Assembly: GCF_014337155.1 (NCBI RefSeq)
Contig: NZ_CP060632.1
Span: forward strand, 2,425,001-2,489,000
Length of the DNA stretch: 64,000 nucleotides
Reading direction: 5' to 3'
Origin: Wujia chipingensis
GTDB taxonomy: Bacteria > Bacillota > Clostridia > Lachnospirales > Lachnospiraceae
Under the pieces are notes generated by a model. The model saw nothing but the letters and a program-made list of their open reading frames with translations. It was not told where the DNA came from and searched no databases. Within the stretch, counting starts at the first letter, position 1. Every line of letters begins with the position of its first letter. Positions 37,317 to 44,096 of this stretch are shown in pieces. The position numbers were made by a program, and so were the translations under genes.

Positions 37317-37327
37317 ATTCTGTGCAT
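37280..37327 (-). CDS. Possible 15-codon leader peptide
   Basis: The frame MHRIRDSPMCPVHYR starts at an ATG (37327) six bases after AAAGGAG. Its codons form the stem at 37293-37316, so a ribosome on it would melt that hairpin. This suits a translation-controlled leader, but no regulator or ligand is visible. Confidence 0.35.
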   Translation of the reverse strand: MHRIRDSPMCPVHYR

Positions 37328-37342
37328 CTTAAACTCCTTTCA

Positions 37343-37426
37343 TTATACCAGCTCTCTTATTTTAAAGAAATACTGCATAAGTCTTCTGTTTTTCTTATAA
37401 TTTAAGAATAAACCCTTTACCTGCAT
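37343..37426 (-). CDS. Possible small basic protein, 27 residues
   Basis: The frame starts at an ATG (37426) about seven bases after AGAGGAGGTGAG, a very strong ribosome binding site. It encodes a short basic, aromatic peptide (MQVKGLFLNYKKNRRLMQYF and seven more residues). Its stop lies just before the ribosome binding site of the 15-codon frame. I recognise no family. Confidence 0.42.
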   Translation of the reverse strand: MQVKGLFLNYKKNRRLMQYFFKIRELV

Positions 37427-37440
37427 ACGCTCACCTCCTC

Positions 37441-37614
37441 TCAGAATGTGCCCATTCTTACGAATGAAAGAAATATCCTTGCCACCATAGCGAATAGAAG
37501 AAGAATTATTCTGGCAAGTCCTAAGACCAGCTTCAACGCTCCAAGAATTATCCTTAATATCCACTTGAGTATCTCTAAAATCACTGTTCCTACGGCTCCC
37601 ATAACTCTTCTCAT
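37441..37614 (-). CDS. Small hydrophobic protein, 57 residues
   Basis: The ATG at 37614 follows AAAGGAG by ten bases. The product is almost entirely hydrophobic with regular arginines and lysines (TVILEILKWILRIILGALKL, then ARIILLLFAMVARIFLSF), suggesting a membrane-associated amphipathic or transmembrane helix. It lies immediately downstream of ParR. The function is unknown; a membrane-active or anchoring peptide is possible. Confidence 0.6.
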   Translation of the reverse strand: MRRVMGAVGTVILEILKWILRIILGALKLVLGLARIILLLFAMVARIFLSFVRMGTF

Positions 37615-37619
37615 AATAA

Positions 37620-38066
37620 TCAGTCTCCTTTCGACATCCATCCCATTGCAAGTCCTGCAACATCTGCATCGTCCATAACATCTTCTGTAGGTTCTTGTGC
37701 TTCACTATTGGCTGCCTGCATTATTACCGGCTGACCAACATTCATCCCGGATATCACTCCGCCTAACAGCCTTATGACCTCTTTCCTAGCCTCATTGGTT
37801 GCTGCTTCAATGACTTCTTCCTTAATGTCATCAATATCTTCTGACCGGATATATTCAGCCCGCTCTTTTTCCTTCTTCTTGATAACAAAGGTTTCTTTTC
37901 CATAATTATCAATGTAGAACTGAATCGCATCTATGATGAACTGATTCTTAGATTTGAAAATCTTCGGATCAAGGTTCTGAATCACATCATTGATTTTCAC
38001 ATGCTGTGGATTGCTCATGTTGAGGCGGACAGAAGTTTTTACTTCATATTCAAGTCTTCTTCCCAT
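37620..38066 (-). CDS. ParR-like ribbon-helix-helix partition protein
   Basis: This 148-residue protein has an N-terminal ribbon-helix-helix (VRLNMSNPQHVKINDVIQNL and SKNQFIIDAIQFYIDNY) and a long helical, acidic C-terminal region. Together with the actin-like gene immediately upstream, this is the ParR layout of type II partition systems, where ParR binds a centromere site and ParM filaments push the DNA apart. The ATG at 38066 is six bases after AAGGAGG; another ATG three bases upstream is possible. Confidence 0.72.
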   Translation of the reverse strand: MGRRLEYEVKTSVRLNMSNPQHVKINDVIQNLDPKIFKSKNQFIIDAIQFYIDNYGKETFVIKKKEKERAEYIRSEDIDDIKEEVIEAATNEARKEVIRLLGGVISGMNVGQPVIMQAANSEAQEPTEDVMDDADVAGLAMGWMSKGD

Positions 38067-38080
38067 CATCTGCCTCCTTA

Positions 38081-38998
38081 TTATAATCGCTTAGTGCTTT
38101 TAAGTCCCATCGTGGCAAGCTGTTCATATCCTCTTGCATTTGCCTTTACATCAAGGTTATAGGAAATGTTCTTTGCATCGTGACTGCCAAAATTCTTCAT
38201 CACAACTGCCCCGCCACCGACAAATACAATCGGTGTAGTCTTTAAGTTATACCCAAACTCACGGATTGAGTTATATACCTTATCAACAAAATCCTCTATC
38301 TCAGCCTTGATAATGGCAAAGTATTCATCATCAATATCTGACCTGCCATATCGCATGATGTTCTGTATCTCTGACTCGTCTACCTCTCCGTTAAGCTGTC
38401 TTACACACTGCTCATTGATAGAACGCATACAGGTAATAAGACCTTTTGGAATCGTCACACACTTTGATTCATCCGGTGACTTGTTGATTACCGGCATAAT
38501 GTCGATTGTCCAGCTTCCAATATCTACTATCAGTGTTTTCTTTGCCATAGCAGGAATCTTGTCCACTACTGCTGCATAGCACTGAGGAAATACTGCCACA
38601 TCATCAATTTCAATATGATATGACTCATTCTCATATTTGAAGCTTACACGCTTATTCTTTGTCAGGTACTTGATAAAATCATTCTTCTCTGCTCCAAACC
38701 TTGTAAGTGGAAGTCCTACTGCAAGGAATACCTTTGCCTCTGCAAGACCTCTTCTTTTAAGTTCCTTAGCAACTGCTGCAAGAGTGAGAAGATAAAAGCT
38801 GTCATCTTCGACCTTTGTATCCTTTACTTCCTGCCTTACAGTTCCGACCTTGTAAAACTTTCCTTCATACTCAAGTACATCACCGAAAAGTGCCGGAGTA
38901 GTTGTAATCTCCTTAACTCCTGTGACAAATACCTGAGAGATTGTTTTCATCATTGACCAGCCATGATCAATGCCGATTACTTCTAACTTGTTATTCAT
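38081..38998 (-). CDS. ParM/StbA-like actin-fold partition ATPase
   Basis: This 305-residue protein has the actin-superfamily nucleotide motifs: phosphate 1 VIGIDHGWSMMKT (residues ~7-19), phosphate 2 LIVDIGSWTIDIM (mid-protein) and the adenosine motif IVFVGGGAVVM near the C-terminus. Plasmid ParM polymerises and segregates DNA with ParR. The start at 38998 gives the normal distance from N-terminus to phosphate 1. An ATG at 39040, with AGGTGG upstream, would add a basic leader and cannot be ruled out. On an ICE this suggests a stage where the excised element must be segregated. Confidence 0.83.
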   Translation of the reverse strand: MNNKLEVIGIDHGWSMMKTISQVFVTGVKEITTTPALFGDVLEYEGKFYKVGTVRQEVKDTKVEDDSFYLLTLAAVAKELKRRGLAEAKVFLAVGLPLTRFGAEKNDFIKYLTKNKRVSFKYENESYHIEIDDVAVFPQCYAAVVDKIPAMAKKTLIVDIGSWTIDIMPVINKSPDESKCVTIPKGLITCMRSINEQCVRQLNGEVDESEIQNIMRYGRSDIDDEYFAIIKAEIEDFVDKVYNSIREFGYNLKTTPIVFVGGGAVVMKNFGSHDAKNISYNLDVKANARGYEQLATMGLKSTKRL

Positions 38999-39049
38999 GT
39001 GTTTTGCACATCCTTTCTTCTTAAACAGCCACTTGAACATCTTAACCAC

Positions 39050-39304
39050 CTACTTTCCTATCAGCTTTCGCATACAAGGAAAACAATAACCATTCCCTCG
39101 ATAATATGGACATCCGACACATTCCGTCGGAAGTTTCTGTTCTTTTTTCTTAGATGGTTTACAACATGTTCCATTGGCACATCTGTTGTTATGTCCCCAG
39201 AAGAATCTACAATGCATACAATCTTTTAATTCTCTTTCAAGCTTTTCTTCTGGAGATACAAACCTGCGTTTCTTATGCTTATCTCTTTTTTCAACTGTTC
39301 CCAC
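39050..39304 (-). CDS. Cysteine-rich small protein, likely zinc-binding
   Basis: This 84-residue basic protein contains four cysteine pairs or clusters (CMHC, RCANGTCC, CVGC and CFPC), a pattern expected for one or two zinc sites. The start is the GTG at 39304, nine bases after GGAGGAG. It overlaps the end of the 49-residue gene by 14 bases and ends two bases before the position of an alternative ParM start. No family is recognised; a small DNA- or RNA-binding protein is a guess. Confidence 0.62.
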   Translation of the reverse strand: MGTVEKRDKHKKRRFVSPEEKLERELKDCMHCRFFWGHNNRCANGTCCKPSKKKEQKLPTECVGCPYYRGNGYCFPCMRKLIGK

Positions 39305-39440
39305 CAGAGCTCTCCTCCCTTCCAAGGAGTGATTGCTCTCTTATATTTTCCAATATCCTGTCCGACTCACCTGCTGTCCTTGCTAATGAATACAATACGA
39401 TAAGAACAATAATTATAAATGCTATGCTAAATCCCATCAT
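39291..39440 (-). CDS. Small membrane protein, 49 residues
   Basis: A short frame beginning MMGFSIAFIIIVLIVLYSLA at the ATG at 39440, eight bases after AAGGAGG. The hydrophobic first 20 residues form one membrane segment, followed by a charged cytoplasmic tail (ESDRILENIREQSLLGREE). It overlaps the zinc-type gene by 14 bases and is the first gene of the ParM/ParR operon. I recognise no family. Confidence 0.6.
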   Translation of the reverse strand: MMGFSIAFIIIVLIVLYSLARTAGESDRILENIREQSLLGREESSGGNS

Positions 39441-39503
39441 CACTTTGTCCTCCTTCAAATTAGTTGCCATATAGACAAAATTTGAATTTGGAAGTGATAT
39501 AGT

Positions 39504-39535
39504 CTACATGGCTATGCTTAATGCTAAGCATGTAG
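39504..39535. other. Hairpin in the leader of the partition operon
   Basis: CTACAT/ATGTAG (39504-39509, 39530-39535) and GCTTA/TAAGC (39516-39520, 39525-39529) form a bulged hairpin with an ATGC loop. It lies between the IS end and the first gene of the operon. Confidence 0.4.
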
Positions 39536-39639
39536 GTACACGCCAGTCTTCTAGTGTACTGTATCATTGATATTTAATTAATTTTATGGTCTGACAAACC
39601 GTTTCATGATATACTAAAAAGAAACGGCGGTGATTTTAG

Positions 39640-40104
39640 ATGGCAAGACCAAAAAAATATAATATTTCATTAACGGATGACGAACTCAAGGAACTAAAAT
39701 CTGTTATGCGTAAAAAGCAAACAACCAAAACTGTTCGAAACAGATGCCAGATTATCATTGATCTAGATGAGGCACACGGTAAAGTTCTTACCCATGCACA
39801 GTCTGCCAAAACAAATTGCGTATGTATGGCTACTATCATGAATACTGTAAAGCTTTATTCCGAAAAAGGCATCCAGGGTATCCGTACAATGAACCGGAAT
39901 GTCAATTCTGATAATGCACGCAGAAAATTTGATGGGCGTGCTGAGGCTCGTATTATTGAAATTGCGTGCAGTCCTGCACCGGAAGGACATTCCCGCTGGA
40001 CACTCCGTCTGCTGGAAGAACAGGCAAAAATTGTACTTGATGTTCCAGTCAGTAAAGATACCATCGGCAGGGCTTTAAAAAAAATAAACTTCGACCTCAC
40101 ATGA
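39640..40104 (+). CDS. IS630 transposase, first frame (DNA-binding part)
   Basis: This 154-residue frame encodes the N-terminal part of the transposase: a helix-turn-helix-type region (MARPKKYNISLTDDELKELK, then CMATIMNTVKLYSEKGIQGI) followed by a second domain with EGHSRWTLRLLEEQ. It ends in TGA at 40102-40104. Eight adenines (40077-40084), containing the slippery heptamer A AAA AAA in phase, lie just before the stop. A -1 shift there joins it directly to the second frame as RALKKNKLRPHM, giving a normal-length ~380-residue IS630 transposase. Confidence 0.85.
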   Translation: MARPKKYNISLTDDELKELKSVMRKKQTTKTVRNRCQIIIDLDEAHGKVLTHAQSAKTNCVCMATIMNTVKLYSEKGIQGIRTMNRNVNSDNARRKFDGRAEARIIEIACSPAPEGHSRWTLRLLEEQAKIVLDVPVSKDTIGRALKKINFDLT

Positions 40105-40790
40105 ATGACTACTGGTGTATTCCGTCAAAAGAAGATGCTGATTTTGTAGCCTGCATGGAAGATGTCCTTGATGTTTATGAACTCCCATATGACCCGATGT
40201 ACCCTGTTGTCTGTATGGATGAAAAGCCATACCAGCTTTTGGATGATGTAAGGCAGCCACTGCCTGTTCGTCCGGGTGACAACCAGAAAACGGATTCCGA
40301 ATATAAGAGGAATGGCACCTGCAGCATATTTGCTTTTGTTGAACCACTTGGCGGCAGACACCATGTGAGTGTCCATGAACACCGTACTGCAATTGACTGG
40401 GCAATGGAAATCAAATATCTGTCAGATGAAATGTTTCCAGATGCAAAGAAAATCATACTGGTAATGGACAATTTAAACACCCATAAAGCTGCTTCACTTT
40501 ATAAAGCATTTCCACCATCAGAAGCAAGAAGGATCATAAAACGACTGGAAATCCACTATACGCCTAAACATGGAAGTTGGCTTGACATGGCTGAAATTGA
40601 GCTTAATGTAATGACACGCCAATGTCTTTCGCGTCGAATATCCACCCTTGACAAACTTAAATGTGAGTTATCAGCATGGGAAATGGAACGTAATTGGGAT
40701 ACAGCTAAGATACAGTGGCATTTCCAAACAGGGGATGCACGGGAAAAACTGATATCACTGTATCCGACACTATCATCTGTCACTTTTTAA
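40101..40790 (+). CDS. IS630 transposase, second frame (DDE catalytic part)
   Basis: The 229-residue frame carries the catalytic domain: the first Asp in VVCMDEKPYQLL, the second in ILVMDNLNTHKA, and the acidic third site in WLDMAEIELN, the expected spacing for the IS630 DDE/DDD group. It is in the -1 frame relative to the first part and stays open upstream through the adenine run. Both halves look intact, so the element could be active by programmed frameshifting; a simple one-base deletion is the alternative. Confidence 0.85.
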   Translation: MNDYWCIPSKEDADFVACMEDVLDVYELPYDPMYPVVCMDEKPYQLLDDVRQPLPVRPGDNQKTDSEYKRNGTCSIFAFVEPLGGRHHVSVHEHRTAIDWAMEIKYLSDEMFPDAKKIILVMDNLNTHKAASLYKAFPPSEARRIIKRLEIHYTPKHGSWLDMAEIELNVMTRQCLSRRISTLDKLKCELSAWEMERNWDTAKIQWHFQTGDAREKLISLYPTLSSVTF

Positions 40791-40859
40791 TTAAAGTGGC
40801 AGATATACTAAATATCAATGATACAGTACACTAGACTCCTATATCGCCCCGTGTACAAA

Positions 40860-41215
40860 GAGGTGTTCTCACCTCCGGGAGTTACAGACGAGCCACAAAA
40901 TGTGTTTCACGACGCCCTTCTGAATTATCAGAAGCACTATCTCCTCTTTTAGCCTTTTGAGGATAAGGACGAACTTCTCGCCCTCTGTGGTTAATTATCC
41001 TTACGCAACATGCCGATTCCTTTTACCAGATTTCCATCCAGCTTCTCGCCCTTCATCTTTCGATCCATCAGACTACTAATATGATAGCTGTGACTTTCAT
41101 CCTCCAGGTACATGCCCCGTAATTTTACTACCTACAGAAATTCTGTAGTGCAAACTACTTTGCAAATCTGTAACTGATTATTCAATTGTTATGTCCAATC
41201 TCTCTTGGACAATTG
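40860..41215 (-). ncRNA. Candidate structured RNA in the ICE, function unknown
   Basis: The 475-bp gap between the IS and DUF6462 genes holds at least five perfect stems: 40860-40875 (GAGGTG, loop TTCT), 40917-40934 (CTTCTGA, loop ATTA), 40960-41001 (AGGATAA outer and GGACGA inner nested stems), 41132-41148 (CTACAGAA) and 41183-41215 (TGTCCAA). The 11-mer CTTCTCGCCCT occurs twice (40974, 41042), and small GNRA-type loops are present. A 40-codon frame also lies within it. RNA rather than protein is my preferred but unproven reading. Confidence 0.35.
40991..41113 (-). CDS. Possible 40-residue peptide or gene remnant
   Basis: An ATG (41113) opens a frame containing MDRKMKGEKLDGNLVKGIG, which looks like ordinary helical protein. 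There is no good ribosome binding site and the upstream frame closes six codons before. It overlaps the candidate structured RNA, so it is either a small gene, the tail of a lost gene, or chance. Confidence 0.28.
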   Translation of the reverse strand: MYLEDESHSYHISSLMDRKMKGEKLDGNLVKGIGMLRKDN

Positions 41216-41266
41216 ATATTCTACAATGCACTTTAATTTTACGGAAGTGACACCACTGGTGTATTT

Positions 41267-41551
41267 TTACGAATTTTCACCAGTTTTTGGTGTATTTGTC
41301 ATTTCCTTTAATTTGTTCCATGTATGCTTAGGCAGTTCTCTTGCCGGCTCTCTGAATCGTTCAAGATATTTTTCAAATAATTCCGTATTGATTAATGCTG
41401 AATTACCGACTTTATAGACTGCTCCTGCCTCTCTCGCAATTACTATGATTCTCGATTTACTTATCCCATAAATAATCGCTCCTTCCTCTGCATTGACAAA
41501 TTTTTTCATAAAATCCTTTGTATCTGAATAGCACTTATATGAGTAACTCAT
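41267..41551 (-). CDS. DUF6462 family DNA-binding protein (94 residues)
   Basis: The core MKKFVNAEEGAIIYGISKSR, followed by IREAGAVYKV-like residues (IAREAGAVYKVGNSALIN) and FEKYLERF, fits DUF6462, a small helix-turn-helix/excisionase-like fold found near recombinases of Firmicute ICEs. It is one of four copies of this fold in 1 kb. GGAGAC lies upstream of the ATG. A role in excision or in controlling the element is inference. Confidence 0.75.
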   Translation of the reverse strand: MSYSYKCYSDTKDFMKKFVNAEEGAIIYGISKSRIIVIAREAGAVYKVGNSALINTELFEKYLERFREPARELPKHTWNKLKEMTNTPKTGENS

Positions 41552-41554
41552 TCA

Positions 41555-42013
41555 TCAGTCTCCTTTCACATTTGGCAATGGATGTTTCATTTCTGTTGGC
41601 GGTTCTCTGAATTGCTCCATATATTCATCAAACACCTCCAGATTAATCAGAATAGTATTTCCTTTTGCTTCGCCTATCTTATATACAGCCCCAGCTGCTC
41701 TAGCCATTTCGATAAATCTATGATGTCCTATGCTGTAAGTCATTGAACCCTCTCCGATTCTCACAAACTTCTTTTCCACAATTTTATTTGAACTAGGAAC
41801 TCTTGCAGAATGTTTCATAAATTTCATCAACCTTTCCTTATGTACTAATATAATCTTTGCAAGCTGATATCTTGCTCCAGCAGCCAACGCTATATCCATT
41901 GCCTCATCTTGTGTTACATCTAATAAAGCCATTACCTCATCAATACGAATAAATCTTGGTTTTACAGTTTCTTTTCTATAGGCACAAACTGAACCACTCA
42001 ATGTATTTACCAT
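41555..42013 (-). CDS. Tandem double DUF6462 protein (152 residues)
   Basis: Two copies of the DUF6462 fold are joined: the first (~residues 18-75) reads FIRIDEVMALLDVTQDEAMD and AGARYQLAKIILV; the second (~85-140) reads FVRIGEGSMTYSIGHHRFIE and AGAVYKIGEAKGNTILIN. The second closely resembles the neighbouring single-domain genes, while the first has diverged. TAGGTGATG lies just before the ATG. The gene lies between the other two copies with spacings of 3 and 8 bases. Confidence 0.72.
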   Translation of the reverse strand: MVNTLSGSVCAYRKETVKPRFIRIDEVMALLDVTQDEAMDIALAAGARYQLAKIILVHKERLMKFMKHSARVPSSNKIVEKKFVRIGEGSMTYSIGHHRFIEMARAAGAVYKIGEAKGNTILINLEVFDEYMEQFREPPTEMKHPLPNVKGD

Positions 42014-42021
42014 AACATCAC

Positions 42022-42243
42022 CTACTTATAAAACTCAGAATCTGTAATATGAAAAGTTTCAAGATACTTATCCAATATTTCTGTATTAACAAGTACAAGC
42101 TGACCAATTTTATAACAAGCCTTGGCATCCTTAGCCACTTCTTGAAATTTTGTCATTCCCATACTGTACATTTTTGCACCATCTGAATATCTTACAAACT
42201 TTTTTGCATCCTCATATCTATCTTTCTTCTTTGATTCATTCAT
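42022..42243 (-). CDS. DUF6462 family DNA-binding protein (73 residues)
   Basis: This is the most typical copy: KKFVRYSDGAKMYSMGMTKF, then DAKACYKIGQLVLVNTEILD and KYLETF. AAAGGAG lies ten bases before the ATG. It is the first ICE gene next to lysS, the place where excisionase-like genes are often found. Confidence 0.8.
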   Translation of the reverse strand: MNESKKKDRYEDAKKFVRYSDGAKMYSMGMTKFQEVAKDAKACYKIGQLVLVNTEILDKYLETFHITDSEFYK

Positions 42244-42299
42244 TGCTGTGCTCCTTTCACTTTGACTTCATAACAAATGACGTATTTTCTCCATAACGC

Positions 42300-42345
42300 A
42301 AAAAAGAGGACATCTTCTAAATTTCTTTAGAAAATGTCCTCTTAG
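42300..42345 (-). terminator. Long hairpin terminator between lysS and the ICE genes
   Basis: AAGAGGACA (42304-42312) pairs with TGTCCTCTT (42335-42343), and TTCTAAA/TTTAGAA extend the stem. On the minus strand it ends in TTTTTT, so it would stop transcription coming from lysS. Confidence 0.75.
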
Positions 42346-42419
42346 TAGTTCATATTTGATTGAATCTTTTTCTTTTCAGATTGTGTACTCTTTCATACTG
42401 ATGTAAATGACTATGTCAA

Positions 42420-42443
42420 AATGCGTCTTTTAATGCGTCCTTT
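42420..42443. repeat. Direct repeats near the ICE right end, candidate attachment-site arm
   Basis: AATGCGTCTTT (42420-42430) and AATGCGTCCTTT (42432-42443) repeat at a 12-bp step, 40 bp from the lysS stop. Short direct repeats beside an element end are often recombinase arm sites. The other end is outside the window, so the attachment core cannot be defined. Confidence 0.35.
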
Positions 42444-42482
42444 GACGTACTCAAATGCCTCAACCCCGCATAAACACTAGGT

Positions 42483-44078
42483 TTATTTATCCAAGCTCTT
42501 CATCGTCGGGAAGAGAAGTACGTCACGGATTGCCTGCGAATCTGTAAGCAGCATCACCAGACGGTCGATACCGTAACCGATGCCACCCGTTGGAGGCATA
42601 CCGATCTCCAAAGCATTCAGGAAATCTTCATCTGTATGCTCTGCCTCGTCATCACCTGCAGCTGCATTTGCATCCTGTGCGGCGAAACGCTCTCGCTGAT
42701 CGATTGGATCGTTCAGCTCGGAGTATGCATTACACATCTCCCATGTATTGATGAAGAGCTCGAAACGCTCTACCTTGCTTGGGTCTGAAGGCTTCTTCTT
42801 CGTAAGTGGAGAAATCTCGATTGGATGATCCATAATAAATGTTGGCTGGATCAGCTTCTCCTCACAGAACTCCTCGAAGAACAGGTTGATAATATCACCC
42901 TTCTTATGACGATCCTCGTATGCGATATGGTGCTCGTCAGCCAGCTTCTTCGCCTCTGCATCATCTGCTACCTGATCAAAATCAATACCTGTATATTTCT
43001 TGATCGCGTCATTCATTGTCAGACGCTCAAATGGCTTACCAAAATCGATTTCAATACCATTGTAAGAAATCTTTGTACTGCCACATACCTTCTCTGCAAG
43101 GTAACGGAACATAGACTCTGTCAGTTCCATCATGCCCTCGTAATCGGTATATGCCTGATACAACTCCATCAATGTAAACTCCGGATTGTGACGGGTATCC
43201 ACACCCTCATTACGGAATACACGACCGATTTCGAACACTCTTTCCAGTCCGCCAACGATCAGTCTCTTCAGATATAATTCCAGTGAGATACGAAGCTTTA
43301 CATCCTCATTTAATGCATTGTAATGTGTCTCAAATGGTCTTGCTGCGGCACCACCTGCATTCGATACGAGCATTGGTGTCTCAACTTCCATGAAATCACG
43401 ACCTGCAAGGAAATTACGGATCTCCTTCAGAATCTGCGAACGCTTGATGAACACTGCCTTGCTTTCCTGGTTCATGATCAGGTCTACGTATCTCTGACGA
43501 TAACGCATATCCGTATCAGTCAGTCCATGGAACTTCTCCGGAAGGATCTGCAAAGACTTTGACAGAAGTGTCATCTCCTCGGCATGAATGGAAATCTCAC
43601 CCGTCTTTGTACGGAATGCATATCCCTTCACACCATAAATATCTCCAATATCAGACTTTTTGAAATCTGCATAGCTTTCTTCGCCGATCTGGTCTCTTGC
43701 AACATAGACCTGAATATTTCCCTTCAAATCCTGAATGTTACAGAAAGATGCCTTACCCATGACACGCTTAAACATCATACGTCCGGCAATACTTACATGA
43801 ATCGGAGAGCCATCCATGATTGTTCTTCTCTCATTGTAATCGTTTGCCAGAACTTCCTTCTTCTGCTCGTCATCCAGTCCCTCTACATCCGGTGCCGGTC
43901 TGCCTGCCAGAAGCTCTGTTTCATGCGCAATGTAAGTTTCCTTTACATCTTCACTGTGATTTGTCACATCATATTTCGTAATCTCAAATGGATCTTTTCC
44001 TGCTGCCTGCAGCTCTGCGAGCTTGTCGCGACGCACCTGCAACAGCTTGTTTGTATCCTGCTGCTTATTCTCTGCCAC
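42483..44078 (-). CDS. lysS: Lysyl-tRNA synthetase, class II
   Basis: LysRS charges tRNA-Lys. The 531-residue protein has the N-terminal OB fold (~55-150) and the class II catalytic domain: motif 1 near FMEVETPML, motif 2 [20 protein letters not shown] and motif 3 [13 protein letters not shown] near the C-terminus. It starts at GTG (44078) after a GAGAG element. It ends TMKSLDK, 40 bp from the putative ICE repeats, and is not truncated by the insertion. It follows greA, a common arrangement in Firmicutes. Confidence 0.95.
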   Translation of the reverse strand: MAENKQQDTNKLLQVRRDKLAELQAAGKDPFEITKYDVTNHSEDVKETYIAHETELLAGRPAPDVEGLDDEQKKEVLANDYNERRTIMDGSPIHVSIAGRMMFKRVMGKASFCNIQDLKGNIQVYVARDQIGEESYADFKKSDIGDIYGVKGYAFRTKTGEISIHAEEMTLLSKSLQILPEKFHGLTDTDMRYRQRYVDLIMNQESKAVFIKRSQILKEIRNFLAGRDFMEVETPMLVSNAGGAAARPFETHYNALNEDVKLRISLELYLKRLIVGGLERVFEIGRVFRNEGVDTRHNPEFTLMELYQAYTDYEGMMELTESMFRYLAEKVCGSTKISYNGIEIDFGKPFERLTMNDAIKKYTGIDFDQVADDAEAKKLADEHHIAYEDRHKKGDIINLFFEEFCEEKLIQPTFIMDHPIEISPLTKKKPSDPSKVERFELFINTWEMCNAYSELNDPIDQRERFAAQDANAAAGDDEAEHTDEDFLNALEIGMPPTGGIGYGIDRLVMLLTDSQAIRDVLLFPTMKSLDK

Positions 44079-44096
44079 TTTTTAACTCTCTCTTTC

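Larger units (their letters stand above)
39554..40831 (+). mobile_element. IS630-family insertion sequence, 1278 bp
   Basis: Both ends carry an identical 23-bp terminal inverted repeat starting GTGTACTGTATCATTGATAT (39554-39576 and 40809-40831). Both flanks read CTAG with the repeat, giving the TA target duplication typical of the IS630/Tc1 group. It contains a two-frame transposase on the plus strand, opposite to the ICE genes, and it splits the non-coding region upstream of the partition operon. Confidence 0.9.
1300..42480. mobile_element. Integrative and conjugative element (left end not in window)
   Basis: The block contains a relaxase, a VirD4 coupling protein, VirB4, PrgI, VirB6-like and Maff2 secretion genes, a cell-wall hydrolase, PcfB and MobC-like accessory proteins, a methylase-helicase, a Toprim protein, a ParM/ParR pair and DUF6462 DNA-binding proteins. 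That is a complete Gram-positive conjugation set. Almost all genes lie on the minus strand, many overlapping by a few bases. The right edge is placed in the gap next to lysS (42343-42482), where short direct repeats resembling recombinase arm sites occur. No tyrosine or serine integrase is visible, so the left edge is unknown. The terminator at 1302-1327 closes the last clearly ICE-type operon; the genes to its left could still be cargo. Confidence 0.88.

Noticed and set aside
37343..37705. 120-codon minus-strand frame
   Set aside because: It overlaps the ParR-like and small hydrophobic genes, which have proper ribosome binding sites and recognisable composition. Only its last 27 codons, with their own strong ribosome binding site, are kept as a separate candidate.
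40831..41266. Group II intron remnant
   Set aside because: I looked for a domain V-type hairpin and reverse transcriptase motifs; the hairpin at 40860-40875 does not fit domain V and no reverse transcriptase sequence is present.
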